A stretch of DNA of 64,000 nucleotides. It comes from SZUA-309 sp965233675. Lineage in GTDB: Bacteria; Pseudomonadota; Gammaproteobacteria; Pseudomonadales; Azotimanducaceae. This document shows positions 8,336-17,390 of the stretch, piece by piece (position 1 is the first letter of the stretch; each line of letters starts with the position of its first letter). Both the position numbers and the translations under genes were made by a program. Under the pieces are notes generated by a model. It saw nothing but the letters and a program-made list of their open reading frames with translations. It did no database searches and was not told the origin of the DNA. The stretch is taken from the NCBI GenBank assembly GCA_965233675.1, contig OZ247498.1:4402001-4466000 (forward strand). Reading direction: 5' to 3'.

Positions 8336-9499
8336 ATGAGTGCGGCGAGACCGAGCATGGATGCGCTGGCCGGGCAGTTCGATGTTGCCGCCGGGGTGGC
8401 GGCGCAATGGGCCGACTGGGCCGAAGCGCAGGGCAAACTCGCGACAGAAACGGTATCGGCGCTGCTCGATGCCGGTGTCGCCAGGCTCTACCTGCCGGAA
8501 AGCCTGGGCGGACTCGAGGTGGACCCGGTCACCTGTGCCCTGATCACGGAGCGCCTGGCACTTGCAGATCCTTCGGCTGCCTGGTTTGTCATGGTGGCCA
8601 ACTCAGCCAAGCTGATGGCGTCGGTCTGGCCCGAGACCATGGTCGAACATCTGCTTGGCGATCCGGATACGGTGATCGCAGCCAGCGGCAATCGCCCCTT
8701 CAGAGCGGTGCCGGATGGTGACGGCTATCGGATCAGTGGCGTGAACAGCTTTGTCAGCGGCTGTCATCACGCCCGCTGGCTGCTCTCGCCCGCGCGGTTC
8801 GATGAAGCGGGGGCCGATGTGCGGACCATCATCCTGCCGATGGACGCCTGTGAAATTGTCGACAACTGGCACGTGCTCGGCATGCGAGGCACGGGCAGCA
8901 ATGACGTGCGGGTGGACGATGTCTGGATTCCCGACATTCAGACCCTGCGGATGCCACTGCCGGGATTGGAAGTTCGCAATGCCTACTATCAGGGTGATCT
9001 GTACCGCTGTCCGGGCCGGATCATTTTTGCCACCTATGTGCCGGTGACCCTGGTGCTGGCGCAGCGGGCACTCGAGGCTCTGGACGCGCTGGCGGAAGGG
9101 AAAACGCCCTATGCGGAAGCAAAGAAGCTCAAGCATCGCTCCATCGCGCAGATCAAATCCGGTCAGGCCCAGGCGACCTATCGGGCCGCCCGGGGCTACT
9201 TCTTCAATGCCCTGGCGGAGGCCTGGGAACGCGCCGGGCGAGGCGTGGAGGCCAGTGATGCAGACAAGGCCGATCTCTACCTGGCAGGGACGCATGCCGT
9301 GCAGAGTTCGGCCACCGTGGTGCGACTGGTGGCCGATGCGGCCGGCTCATCGGTCACTTACCAGGGCAGTCCGCTGGAACGTGTTCTGCGTGATATGGAA
9401 ACGCTCCGGCACCATGGTTTCGCCAGCGAAAGCCGATACGGCAGTGTGAGCCAGGTGCGCTGGGGCGCCGAACTCGACTACCCCCTCATCCTCCGCTAG
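8336..9499 (+). CDS. acyl-CoA dehydrogenase-like flavoprotein (group D monooxygenase type)
   Basis: A 387-residue protein of the acyl-CoA dehydrogenase fold. The ATG at 8336 has a strong GGAGGA site. N-terminal helical region (LLDAGVARLYLPESLGGLEVDP), central beta domain (GYRISGVNSFVSGC, WHVLGMRGTGSNDVRVDDVWIP) and a C-terminal four-helix bundle are all visible. The GMRGTGSNDV motif and lack of the catalytic Glu region of true dehydrogenases resemble the HsaA/DszC-type flavin-dependent monooxygenases (Acyl-CoA_dh_2). The substrate cannot be told. It stands alone, with the PhyH gene convergent 15 bases downstream. Confidence 0.8.
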   Translation: MSAARPSMDALAGQFDVAAGVAAQWADWAEAQGKLATETVSALLDAGVARLYLPESLGGLEVDPVTCALITERLALADPSAAWFVMVANSAKLMASVWPETMVEHLLGDPDTVIAASGNRPFRAVPDGDGYRISGVNSFVSGCHHARWLLSPARFDEAGADVRTIILPMDACEIVDNWHVLGMRGTGSNDVRVDDVWIPDIQTLRMPLPGLEVRNAYYQGDLYRCPGRIIFATYVPVTLVLAQRALEALDALAEGKTPYAEAKKLKHRSIAQIKSGQAQATYRAARGYFFNALAEAWERAGRGVEASDADKADLYLAGTHAVQSSATVVRLVADAAGSSVTYQGSPLERVLRDMETLRHHGFASESRYGSVSQVRWGAELDYPLILR

Positions 9500-9514
9500 C
9501 GCGAAGGCAGCGCC

Positions 9515-10366
9515 TCAACCGTCGTAGAACCAGGGCCGATGCAGGCCGATCAGCGTTTTCTCCCGGTCCGACGTTGCCCGGGCCAGCGCCGCTTCGGAAA
9601 CGTGACTCACATTGGCCGTGGTGCGGACTCTCTGAGCGATGTCCCGTCGGCCGTAGTGCGCCTGCAGAAAGAACCGGCCCTGATCGCCGGGCAGCGAAGG
9701 TAGTCGCCGATGCCACACGTCGGAGACAAAGAGACCGACGTCGCCGGCCCGAGCGAGCAGTGGTTTCACACCGATGCCGTTACAGGTCAGTTCCACGTCG
9801 TCAACTGAATCCCTGGGTGGCGGCCTGCCGGATTTGTGACTGCCGGGAATCACCCCGGTGGGTCCGCACTCGAGCGGGCAATCCTGCAGATAGATATGGG
9901 TGCCGATGGCAAAGATCGGGTACGGGATGCGGTCGTCCCAGGGGATGCTCGGGTCTCTGGGAATGTGCGGGCCCGCGTCGATGTGCCAGAACCCGCCGCC
10001 GTGCTGATTCACTTCCCGGGGTGGGTTGCGCCAGCAGGTGTTGGCGATCACGTGGCAATCCTCTCCGAGGAGCGGCTCGATGGTCGCGAGAATTTCAGGG
10101 TGGGCGATGGCCTTCTGGGCCAGTGGTGAGCGATTGAACATCTCGTAACGGAAGTCATCGTCCTCTTCCGCTGGCCGTTTTACGGCTCGGCCGTCACGTG
10201 GATACCGTGCGTAAACGTCATCGATCTCGCGGGCCAGCGCTTCGACCTCGGCGGCGCTGAAAATACCTTCGAGCTGTGCGTAGCCCTCGTTCTGCAGTTG
10301 CCGGCTCGATGCCGGTGCATCCTCGTCGGCACGCGTGAGCAGATATCCCATGACGCGTCTGAGCAT
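9515..10366 (-). CDS. phytanoyl-CoA dioxygenase (PhyH) family protein
   Basis: A 283-residue Fe(II)/2-oxoglutarate-dependent dioxygenase-type protein. The start MLRRVMGYLL at 10366 has a GGGAGG site 6 bases upstream; the longer frame lacks one. The iron facial triad is visible as WHIDAG (H-x-D) near residue 148 and VWHRRLP near 228. CPLECGPTGVIPGSHKSGR is the typical PhyH core. Members hydroxylate fatty-acyl-CoAs, ectoine and other small molecules; the substrate here is unknown. Confidence 0.85.
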   Translation of the reverse strand: MLRRVMGYLLTRADEDAPASSRQLQNEGYAQLEGIFSAAEVEALAREIDDVYARYPRDGRAVKRPAEEDDDFRYEMFNRSPLAQKAIAHPEILATIEPLLGEDCHVIANTCWRNPPREVNQHGGGFWHIDAGPHIPRDPSIPWDDRIPYPIFAIGTHIYLQDCPLECGPTGVIPGSHKSGRPPPRDSVDDVELTCNGIGVKPLLARAGDVGLFVSDVWHRRLPSLPGDQGRFFLQAHYGRRDIAQRVRTTANVSHVSEAALARATSDREKTLIGLHRPWFYDG

Positions 10367-10539
10367 TGTCTCCCTCCCCGGACAAACCTTAATGCCTCCT
10401 GCCAGCCTATTGGAGAGTGAGGGAGCCGTAAACTGATGTGTCCGCCTGGCGCGGTCCGCGTCGGCTCTGATGCTGCCGCCGGCATTGCCTGTTCGTCCGA
10501 AAATTGCGAGGGTTATCGGCACATCGGGAGGGCAAGATC

Positions 10540-11151
10540 ATGGCGGACACCTACTGCTTTCTGCGTCTGAAGGGCGACGGGCGGGACAACGCGGGACTGA
10601 AGTCGCTGGTGGGCGATACCGCCGGCAGCTGGCGGCAGGCCGGCATCACGATCTGGGGCGTCTGGGAGGGCCTGTTCGGGGTGGGCAGCAATGAGTTGAT
10701 CGTTGTGGCGGCCGGCGCGGGCGAGCGAACGGCCGACGACTTCACCCAGGCGCTCGGCCAGGCGCCGGTGACGATCGTGGATTCGCTGCTGATGACGCCG
10801 ACCGTGCGTCCGGAAGGTAAGGCTCCCTGCGATGTGCCCGGGTTGTACGTCTTCCGGTTCTTCGAAGTGGCAACGGCGGATGTGGAAGAAGTGGTGGCGT
10901 TGTCCAGACAGGCCTGGGAGACGTTCGAAAATGCGGAGAACTATCAGAGTGAGCCGCAGGGTCTGTTCCGTCCTGCGGATGAGAGCATCGAGTCCGGACG
11001 GATGCTGTTGGTGACCTGGTATGACGGTCTGGAATCCTGGCAGACCTCGCGGGCTCCGGCCCCGGCAGCCGTCGAGAATTTCAAACGGCGCCGGGCGCTG
11101 ACCCGAAGGACGGTGGCGCTGGCGACCCGGCTGATCACTCCGTATCCGTGA
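10540..11151 (+). CDS. NIPSNAP-like dimeric alpha/beta-barrel protein
   Basis: A 203-residue cytosolic protein with ATG at 10540 preceded by GGGAGGGC. Two similar halves can be seen, each with a beta-alpha-beta pattern: first YCFLRLKGDG to NELIVVAAG, second GLYVFRFFEVATADVEEVVALSRQAW to RMLLVTWYDGLESW. The second half with its FE-N-A-E-N-Y-Q phrase resembles NIPSNAP/ferredoxin-like barrel proteins. No catalytic residue can be assigned. It is divergent from the PhyH gene, 173 bases apart. Confidence 0.6.
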   Translation: MADTYCFLRLKGDGRDNAGLKSLVGDTAGSWRQAGITIWGVWEGLFGVGSNELIVVAAGAGERTADDFTQALGQAPVTIVDSLLMTPTVRPEGKAPCDVPGLYVFRFFEVATADVEEVVALSRQAWETFENAENYQSEPQGLFRPADESIESGRMLLVTWYDGLESWQTSRAPAPAAVENFKRRRALTRRTVALATRLITPYP

Positions 11152-11228
11152 GCGCCGTTCTATCTATAACCCGATATCGCTGAAGCGCCGCGTCTGCCTC
11201 GATATTTCCTGTTCGGGCTGGATCCTGC

Positions 11229-11726
11229 TCAGCAGGTCGCTTTTCTGGTTGCACGCCAGTGCGCTTCCTCGGATTCGAGCTTGGCCTCTGCGGTTGCCCG
11301 GTATCCCTTGCGTCGGGTTTCAGCCAGGCGGGCGAGTTTCTGTTCAGCCTCCCGGCAGCGCTGGGCGTCCGCCGCGGCCCTGGCCGATCGTTCGCGAGCC
11401 GCTCGAGCCTGTGCTCTGGCCCGGCTCTGTCGATCCCGTTCGAGCGATCGCTCGAGCTCTGCCAGAGCGCTTTGCTCCGCAGGACTGAGCGGTGCCGTGG
11501 CGACCACGGACAGACGCTCCCCGGCGTTCGCGTCCGGGGTGATGGGTATGGCCCCGGACGGGCAGCCGAACTGCCGGAAGTGCATGCGCCCTGCCTCATC
11601 CCGGCAGTGAATCACCGCGGCATCCGCAGTGCCCGTGGAGGTGAATGCCGCAAGCGCGAGCATCAGGGGCAGCACGGTTTCAACCCGATGCCGGAAGGTG
11701 CAGGAGTGAAGCGTCAGGTCTGGCAT
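11229..11726 (-). CDS. secreted DUF4124-like protein with coiled-coil tail
   Basis: A 165-residue protein with an N-terminal signal peptide (hydrophobic VLPLMLALAAFTSTG, cleavage near ADA-AV). It has a short DUF4124-type motif AVIHCRDEAGRMHFRQFGCP, then a long Arg/Ala/Glu-rich helical segment from about residue 80 to the end. A GGAGG site lies 5 bases before the ATG. DUF4124 proteins are periplasmic and poorly characterised. Single gene, convergent with 10540. Confidence 0.7.
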   Translation of the reverse strand: MPDLTLHSCTFRHRVETVLPLMLALAAFTSTGTADAAVIHCRDEAGRMHFRQFGCPSGAIPITPDANAGERLSVVATAPLSPAEQSALAELERSLERDRQSRARAQARAARERSARAAADAQRCREAEQKLARLAETRRKGYRATAEAKLESEEAHWRATRKATC

Positions 11727-11857
11727 GGCTGCCTCCGATTCGGAGTTGCCAGGATAGGCAGCCGATCCGGTCCTGCCTGTCCGTGCGCGCTGACAGTTTT
11801 GCCCGCAGAAACGGTAAGGGATGTGCGTGATCAGCCCATCCGCGTGAAACTCAGTGA

Positions 11858-11880
11858 GAGCGGCTCCATTGGAGCCGCTC
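11858..11880 (-). terminator. strong hairpin downstream of cysK
   Basis: GAGCGGCTCC, loop ATT, GGAGCCGCTC forms a perfect 10-bp stem 36 bases after the cysK stop. The minus-strand downstream tail is only weakly T-rich, so it may be a rho-independent terminator of modest quality or an RNA-stabilising hairpin. Confidence 0.6.
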
Positions 11881-11915
11881 AGAAGGCTGGATCTGGGTTT
11901 GGGTCTGGACCTGGA

Positions 11916-12869
11916 TCAGAGAGACGCCAGCCAGTCGTCGTCGGACCCTTCCTCGATGCCCTCGAACAGGAACGTGGACATGTAACGCTCGGCCGTATCC
12001 GGCAGCATGACGACGAAGACGCTGCCCTCGGGTGCCGATTCCGCCACCTTCAATGCGGCGGTGAACGTTGCGCCTGCCGAGACACCCACGAACATGCCTT
12101 CTTCCCGCGCCAGACGGAGCGCGTTGTCTTTGGCTTCGTCCTGGTTGACGGGCATGATCTGGTCGACCACTTCCTTGTCCAGCACCGCGGGAATGAAGTC
12201 CGGCGTCCAGCCCTGAATCATATGCGGGCTCCAGTCGTTACCGGCGAGCATGGAAGCCTGCTCGGGTTCGGCCGCCACGATCCTGATGTCCGGACGTGCG
12301 GCTTTCAGCACCCGACCGGCACCGCTGAGCGTGCCGCCCGTGCCCCAGCCCGACACCCAGTAGTCGAGTCGTTCACCGGCGAAATCGCTGAGAATCTCCG
12401 GGCCGGTCGTGCTCGCGTGATAGGCCGGGTTGGCCGGATTTTCGAACTGGCGGCTCAGGAACCAGCCGTGCTCCGCTGCCAGTTCTTCTGCCCGTTTCAC
12501 CATACCGGTCCCCCGTTCCGCCGCCGGGGTGAGAATCACCTTGGCGCCCAGTGCCCGCATGATCTTGCGTCGTTCGATGGAGAAGGATTCGGCCATGGTG
12601 GCGACGAAGGGGTGGCCGGTGACTGCGCACACCATGGCAAGGGCGATCCCCGTATTGCCGGAAGTGGCTTCTACCACCGTCTGACCGGGAGCCAGGGCGC
12701 CGGAATCTTCAGCGTCCTTGATGATGGCGTATGCCAGGCGGTCCTTCACCGAGGCGAGTGGATTGAACGCTTCCACCTTTGCATACATGGTGACGTGGTT
12801 CGGGCTCACTCGATTGAGTCTGATGATCGGCGTATTGCCGATCGTCTGGAGAATATTGTCGTAAATCAT
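11916..12869 (-). CDS. cysK: cysteine synthase (O-acetylserine sulfhydrylase)
   Basis: PLP enzyme that makes cysteine from O-acetylserine and sulfide. The 317-residue protein opens with ILQTIGNTPIIRLNRV; the PLP lysine lies in NPLASVKDR near residues 36-44, the substrate loop is EATSGNTGIALA near 68-79, and GWGTGGTLSGAGR binds the cofactor phosphate. Family length is normal. A GGGAGGAGG site precedes the ATG. It is divergent from 13104. CysK and CysM cannot be separated with certainty by eye, but the start and the GWGTGGT region favour CysK. Confidence 0.93.
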   Translation of the reverse strand: MIYDNILQTIGNTPIIRLNRVSPNHVTMYAKVEAFNPLASVKDRLAYAIIKDAEDSGALAPGQTVVEATSGNTGIALAMVCAVTGHPFVATMAESFSIERRKIMRALGAKVILTPAAERGTGMVKRAEELAAEHGWFLSRQFENPANPAYHASTTGPEILSDFAGERLDYWVSGWGTGGTLSGAGRVLKAARPDIRIVAAEPEQASMLAGNDWSPHMIQGWTPDFIPAVLDKEVVDQIMPVNQDEAKDNALRLAREEGMFVGVSAGATFTAALKVAESAPEGSVFVVMLPDTAERYMSTFLFEGIEEGSDDDWLASL

Positions 12870-13103
12870 GCCGAGGCCTCCTCCCGCGGTTATCCGGCGA
12901 CGTGCCGGGGGGGTGAAACCTTACCCCAGGGATTCGCCCTCTGCTACAGGCGGGCGCGGCGCCAGTCACGAGGACGCGCGCCTCATATTGCAAACTCTGA
13001 ACGGTCAATCTGTGAGGCCGGTCCCGTAAGGGGGCGGAAGGCGCGGAATAATGCCTGGTAATCGAGGAATGGACCCCGACAGGGCGGTACGACGGAGAGA
13101 CAG

Positions 13104-13358
13104 ATGCGACAGGTGCAGGTGCTACAGGACTGGATCCGCGTTGAGAACTATCAGGTAGCGGCAGGCGAGATGCGCACCTATGAATTTCACGTGGTGCAGG
13201 ACGAAGAGCATGGACGGGTGACGCTGACCATCAAGTGTCTCGATGAGGCGGAGAACACCGTCCGTCTGGATCCGACAGTGCTCAGTTCAGCCGACATCCC
13301 GTTTCCGGAAATTGCCGAACGGCGCATGCAGCGTCTGTTCGCCCTGGGGCTCATCTAG
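13104..13358 (+). CDS. conserved-looking hypothetical protein (84 aa)
   Basis: A small soluble protein with GGAGAGACAG before the ATG. The middle shows an amphipathic beta pattern (MRTYEFHVVQDEEHGRVTLTIKCLDE) and the end a short helix (FPEIAERRMQRLFALGLI). There is no signal peptide or TM segment. No family is recognised. It sits between cysK and the GGT genes on the plus strand, with an 88-base gap to the latter. Confidence 0.6.
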   Translation: MRQVQVLQDWIRVENYQVAAGEMRTYEFHVVQDEEHGRVTLTIKCLDEAENTVRLDPTVLSSADIPFPEIAERRMQRLFALGLI

Positions 13359-13446
13359 ACGCCCTGAGACAAACCGCTGCACCGACGGCGAAGCGGTTGG
13401 GTCCTGGCGGCCCGCACCTTGACGAGGCCCGGGCAAAGCCTGCAAG

Positions 13447-15288
13447 GTGCCGGCTGACTCAATGGCCAGCCGAATGATGCACACTGCCGAATCGCTCCGC
13501 CTTCTGGCGTCCAGCTTCAAGCTCCCTGTTTTTCTCCTGTGCGTGTTCGCGCTGATCGGGTGCGATACCCGTCCGGCGGATACGTCTGCTACCGCCCCGG
13601 CATCGGCGGCTCATGGATCGGACCGGGAACCCTGGCCCCACGGCGGCATGGTCTCCGTGGCCAATCCCTATGCCGCGCGGGCGGCGGCGGATGTCATTGC
13701 CAGCGGTGGCCATGCGGTGGATGCGGCTATCGCTGCACACACGGTGCTGGGACTCGTGGAACCACAGAGTTCGGGCATCGGTGGCGGCGGCTTCATGCTG
13801 GTTTACGAACGCGCCACGGATTCGCTCATTGCCTATGACGGCCGGGAGATGGCGCCGGCGGGCGCGAAGCCGGACATGTTCCGGGCCGAAGACGAAACCA
13901 TGCCGTTCCTGCGCGCCTGGCAGAGCGGTCTGGCGGTGGGCGTGCCCGGCGCCATCGCCCTTTACGAGTATGCCCACGAGCGCCACGGTCGGATGACCAT
14001 GCTCGACAACCTGAACGCAGCGATCTCGCTGGCAGAAGAAGGCTTTGTGGTATCTCCCCGTCTCGCCGCCATGCTCGAACGGATCGCCGGGCCGAGCCGC
14101 CTCGATGACAATCCGGCCACCGCCGACTATTTCTATCCGGATGGCGCACCGCTCGCTGCCGGCACCGTCCGTGATAACCCCGACTACGCCAGAACCCTTC
14201 GAGCGTTCGCCGCGCACGGGCGCGAGTCGTTCTATCAAGGCGCTCTGGCGGAAGAGATCGCCGGTGCCGTACGCGCAGACCCTGATCCGGGCACCTTGAG
14301 CACGGCGGACCTGGCCGGCTACGCGGTCACAGAACGGGAAGTCATCTGTGGCGACCTGCCGTCAGGCGGCGAGACCGTCTGCAGCATGCCGCCACCGGGT
14401 TCCGGACTGATGCAGATCATGATCATGAGTCTGTACGATATTTTCACGGCGGAAGATGCGGTGGCGGTGGAGAACGAACCCGCCGGTCTCAACCTGCCGG
14501 CCTTCGTGGACGCGCAACGGCTCGCCTATGCGGATCGGGACCACTATGTGGCGGATCCTGCTGCCGTTCAGGTGCCCACCAGGGCGCTCATAGATCCCAC
14601 GTATCTTGCGGTTCGGGCGGCTGAACGGGTTGCGCCGGATGCCAGACCACGACCCGGTGACCCGGGCGCCGCACTGGGCCGTTCACCGCTCATTGATCTC
14701 TGGGGACGTGATACCACCAACGAAGTGGCTGGCACCACGCACTTTTCCATAGTCGACAAGGAAGGCAACGCCGTCTCGATGACGGCAACGGTTGAGGCGC
14801 CGTTCGGATCTTCTCGCTGGGCAGGTGGCTTTCTGCTGAACAATCAGATGACGGATTTTGCCCGCACGCCAACACTCGGCGGACGGGCCGTTGCCAATCA
14901 GGTGGCGCCCGGTAAGCGCCCGCGTTCCTCCATGTCGCCGGTGCTCGTCTTCGACGAAGACGGCGCGCTGAAGATGGTTGCCGGCTCGCCGGGTGGCAAT
15001 TCCATTCCGGCTTATGTATCGAAGGTGCTGATTCGCGTGCTGCGCGGCGGCGAGGATGTGCAGAGTGCGGTGGACGCGCCGAATATCATCGCTCGCGGAG
15101 AATCCGTACGGGTGGAAACCGGTGTGCCGGGGGGCGCGGAAAGTGCAGCGTTCCTCCGTGACCTGGGCTATCCGGTACAGGAGCGGGAAGGGGAGAACTC
15201 CGGTCTGCATATCATCGTGCGCACTGCCGAAGGCCTGGTCGGTGCAGCCGACCCGCGCCGTGAAGGTGAAGTGATCGCCGTTCGTTAA
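13447..15288 (+). CDS. ggt: gamma-glutamyltransferase, lipoprotein form
   Basis: Transfers or hydrolyses the gamma-glutamyl group of glutathione in the periplasm; an Ntn-hydrolase made as a proenzyme that cuts itself before a Thr. A lipobox (FALIGC, near residue 35) implies an acylated form. GGT motifs: GGHAVDAAIAAHTVLGLVEPQSSGIGGGGF, the nucleophile in GTTHFSIVDKEGNAVS, and the C-terminal KRPRSSMSPVLV and AGSPGGNSIP. Total 613 residues. The GTG start at 13447 is uncertain; ATG codons at 13462 and 13474 would also preserve the signal. A second GGT follows. Confidence 0.92.
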   Translation: MPADSMASRMMHTAESLRLLASSFKLPVFLLCVFALIGCDTRPADTSATAPASAAHGSDREPWPHGGMVSVANPYAARAAADVIASGGHAVDAAIAAHTVLGLVEPQSSGIGGGGFMLVYERATDSLIAYDGREMAPAGAKPDMFRAEDETMPFLRAWQSGLAVGVPGAIALYEYAHERHGRMTMLDNLNAAISLAEEGFVVSPRLAAMLERIAGPSRLDDNPATADYFYPDGAPLAAGTVRDNPDYARTLRAFAAHGRESFYQGALAEEIAGAVRADPDPGTLSTADLAGYAVTEREVICGDLPSGGETVCSMPPPGSGLMQIMIMSLYDIFTAEDAVAVENEPAGLNLPAFVDAQRLAYADRDHYVADPAAVQVPTRALIDPTYLAVRAAERVAPDARPRPGDPGAALGRSPLIDLWGRDTTNEVAGTTHFSIVDKEGNAVSMTATVEAPFGSSRWAGGFLLNNQMTDFARTPTLGGRAVANQVAPGKRPRSSMSPVLVFDEDGALKMVAGSPGGNSIPAYVSKVLIRVLRGGEDVQSAVDAPNIIARGESVRVETGVPGGAESAAFLRDLGYPVQEREGENSGLHIIVRTAEGLVGAADPRREGEVIAVR

Positions 15289-15343
15289 CCTGTTGCGGAG
15301 CACAATGCCCGCTCAAGTCATTCAATTTGATGGACTCTTTGTC

Positions 15344-17029
15344 ATGAACCAGCGTTTCAAGCACAGATTCATTCTGATCATCGCCCTGTGTTCTGTCTGC
15401 ACATCGGTGATGGCAGTCAACACGCCCGCCCGAGCCCCGGAAGGGATGGTGGTTTCTGCGAACACGTCCTCCTCGGCGATCGGCGTCGAGGTGATGAAGC
15501 GGGGTGGCAACGCGATTGATGCTTCCGTTGCGGTGGCGTTTTCACTGGCGGTGACGCACCCCACTGCCGGCAATATCGGTGGTGGCGGTTTCCTCGTCTA
15601 TCAGGGCGCAGAAGGCGCACCGGTGGCCTACGATTTCCGGGAGACCGCACCTGGGGCTTCCCATCCGGAAATGTTTCTGGTGGAAGGTGAGTACAGCCAT
15701 GAGCGTCACCATCTGAGTCATGTGGCCGTAGGCGTTCCAGGCACGGTGGCTGGACTGTATATGGCCTGGCAGGACGGTGGTTCATTGCCATGGGCCGAGC
15801 TCGTCGCGCCGGCGATCAGGCAGGCGGAAGAAGGCATCGTGGTAACAGACGGGCTGGCCCGGTCGCTGCAGCGGGCGCTGCCGCGGATGGAGAAGTATGA
15901 CGCCTCCGTCGCCAAGTTCAGCAACGACGGCACACCCAAGGTCGCTGGCGAAATCTGGCGCCAGCCCGATCTGGCCAAGGCATTGAAACGAATAGCGGCG
16001 CAGGGCCCGGACGGGTTCTATAAAGGAACGACTGCCGACCTCATCGTTGCCGAAATGCGTCGCGGTGGCGGCATCATCACCCATGAGGATCTGGCGGCTT
16101 ACACGCCGAAACGGCGAACGCCGATCCGCGGCACCTATCGGGGCTACGAAGTCCTCTCCATGCCGCCCCCCAGTTCCGGCGGTATCACGCTCATTCAGAT
16201 GCTGAACATCCTGGAAGGATTCGAAGTGCGCGAGCACGGCTTCGGTTCGGCAGACAGCCTGCACCTGATGACGGAGTCCATGCGCCGGGCCTATGCAGAC
16301 CGTGCCCGCTATCTGGGTGATCCGGATTTCGTGGAGATGCCTCTGGAGCGCCTCGCTTCCAAGGAACACGCGGCCGCGCAGCGGGCCTCCATCAGCATGG
16401 AGAAAGCCTCGGTGTCGTCACCGGACAGCTTCAGCTGGCCGCCGGAATCGAAAGAAACCACCCACTTTTCTGTCATCGATGCAGATCGCAACGCGGTTTC
16501 TCTGACCTACACCCTGGAGTACAGCTATGGCTCCGGCATCGTCGTACCCGGCGGCGGCTTTCTGCTCAACAATGAGATGGGTGACTTCAACGCCGGTCCG
16601 GGTCTGACGGATTCCACCGGCCTGATCGGCACGCCGGCAAATCTTGCGGAGCCGGGTAAACGCATGCTGTCCAGCATGACGCCCACCATCGTCAATCGGG
16701 ATGGCGAGGTATTCATGGTCACCGGCACGCCCGGTGGCCGGACCATCATCAATACGGTGCTCCAGACCATTCTGAACGTGGTGGATCACGGCGCCAGTGC
16801 ACAGGCGGCGGTGGATCTGGGGCGCATTCATCATCAGTGGCTGCCGGATGTGATCTTCCACGAAAAGCTCGCCTTTTCGCCGGATACCCTGGCGATTCTG
16901 CAAAGCCGCGGGCACACGATGAAAGAGACCGAGAACCTGGGCGTGGCGGAAGTCATCGTCGTCCGTGAGGACGGGCTCGAAGGGGGCGTCGACCGCCGCC
17001 AGGCTGACGGTGGTGCGGTTGGATACTAG
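15344..17029 (+). CDS. ggt: gamma-glutamyltransferase, second paralogue
   Basis: A second GGT of about 561 residues, starting at MNQRFKHRF with a Sec signal peptide (ILIIALCSVCTSVMA). It has GGNAIDASVAVAFSLAVTHPTAGNIGGGGF, nucleophile ETTHFSVIDADRNAVS, KRMLSSMTPTIV and TGTPGGRTI. The start is chosen for its signal peptide; ATG 15305 has a closer GGAG site and would add 13 residues. It follows the first GGT by about 55 bases and is probably cotranscribed. The two differ in overall sequence and in anchoring (lipoprotein versus soluble), so they are diverged paralogues rather than a recent duplication. Confidence 0.92.
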   Translation: MNQRFKHRFILIIALCSVCTSVMAVNTPARAPEGMVVSANTSSSAIGVEVMKRGGNAIDASVAVAFSLAVTHPTAGNIGGGGFLVYQGAEGAPVAYDFRETAPGASHPEMFLVEGEYSHERHHLSHVAVGVPGTVAGLYMAWQDGGSLPWAELVAPAIRQAEEGIVVTDGLARSLQRALPRMEKYDASVAKFSNDGTPKVAGEIWRQPDLAKALKRIAAQGPDGFYKGTTADLIVAEMRRGGGIITHEDLAAYTPKRRTPIRGTYRGYEVLSMPPPSSGGITLIQMLNILEGFEVREHGFGSADSLHLMTESMRRAYADRARYLGDPDFVEMPLERLASKEHAAAQRASISMEKASVSSPDSFSWPPESKETTHFSVIDADRNAVSLTYTLEYSYGSGIVVPGGGFLLNNEMGDFNAGPGLTDSTGLIGTPANLAEPGKRMLSSMTPTIVNRDGEVFMVTGTPGGRTIINTVLQTILNVVDHGASAQAAVDLGRIHHQWLPDVIFHEKLAFSPDTLAILQSRGHTMKETENLGVAEVIVVREDGLEGGVDRRQADGGAVGY

Positions 17030-17048
17030 CCGCCTGTCGTAGCGACCG

Positions 17049-17390
17049 TCAGTCGATTCGAATTCTCAGGGGGATGGTGGCGCCAGGTGCTGCCGCCATC
17101 ACCTGACTGTAAACCCGATCATCCCAACGGTAGAAAACCCGATATCCGGTGATGGCGCCGGAATCCAGTACTTCTTCCCGGCAGTTCAGGCCGAGGTCCC
17201 AGGCCAGGGTCTGGGCCAGGCTCCCGTTCAGCGGCTTGTCGTCGCAATGCTCGATTCGAGTGGGCGGCGCGCTGATGGTTTCCACATCCACCACCGGTGC
17301 CTGCACCCTGAGTTCTCCGGCTGAGGCGAGGCTCGAGGTGAGCAGTGCCACCAGCAGCAGCGCGAGGGCCGTTCGATGTTCTGTTGTCAT
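17049..17390 (-). CDS. small exported protein, relative of the glycine-zipper protein at the other end of the operon
   Basis: A 113-residue protein with a Sec signal peptide (ALALLLVALLTSSLASA). The mature part starts QAPVVDVETIS and ends with ITGYRVFYRWDDRVYS and PLRIRID. These two segments match the start (SAPVVNVSTIT) and end (VTGYDVTYEYAGQLFE, VRVRVAL) of the protein at 23182-23793, but the glycine-rich zipper between them is missing here. It is the last gene of the nine-gene operon and overlaps the transglycosylase gene by four bases (ATGA). Function unknown. Confidence 0.65.
   Translation of the reverse strand: MTTEHRTALALLLVALLTSSLASAGELRVQAPVVDVETISAPPTRIEHCDDKPLNGSLAQTLAWDLGLNCREEVLDSGAITGYRVFYRWDDRVYSQVMAAAPGATIPLRIRID

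Noticed and set aside
11259..13061. 600-codon plus-strand frame
   Set aside because: Runs antisense through the DUF4124-like gene and cysK; shadow caused by high GC.
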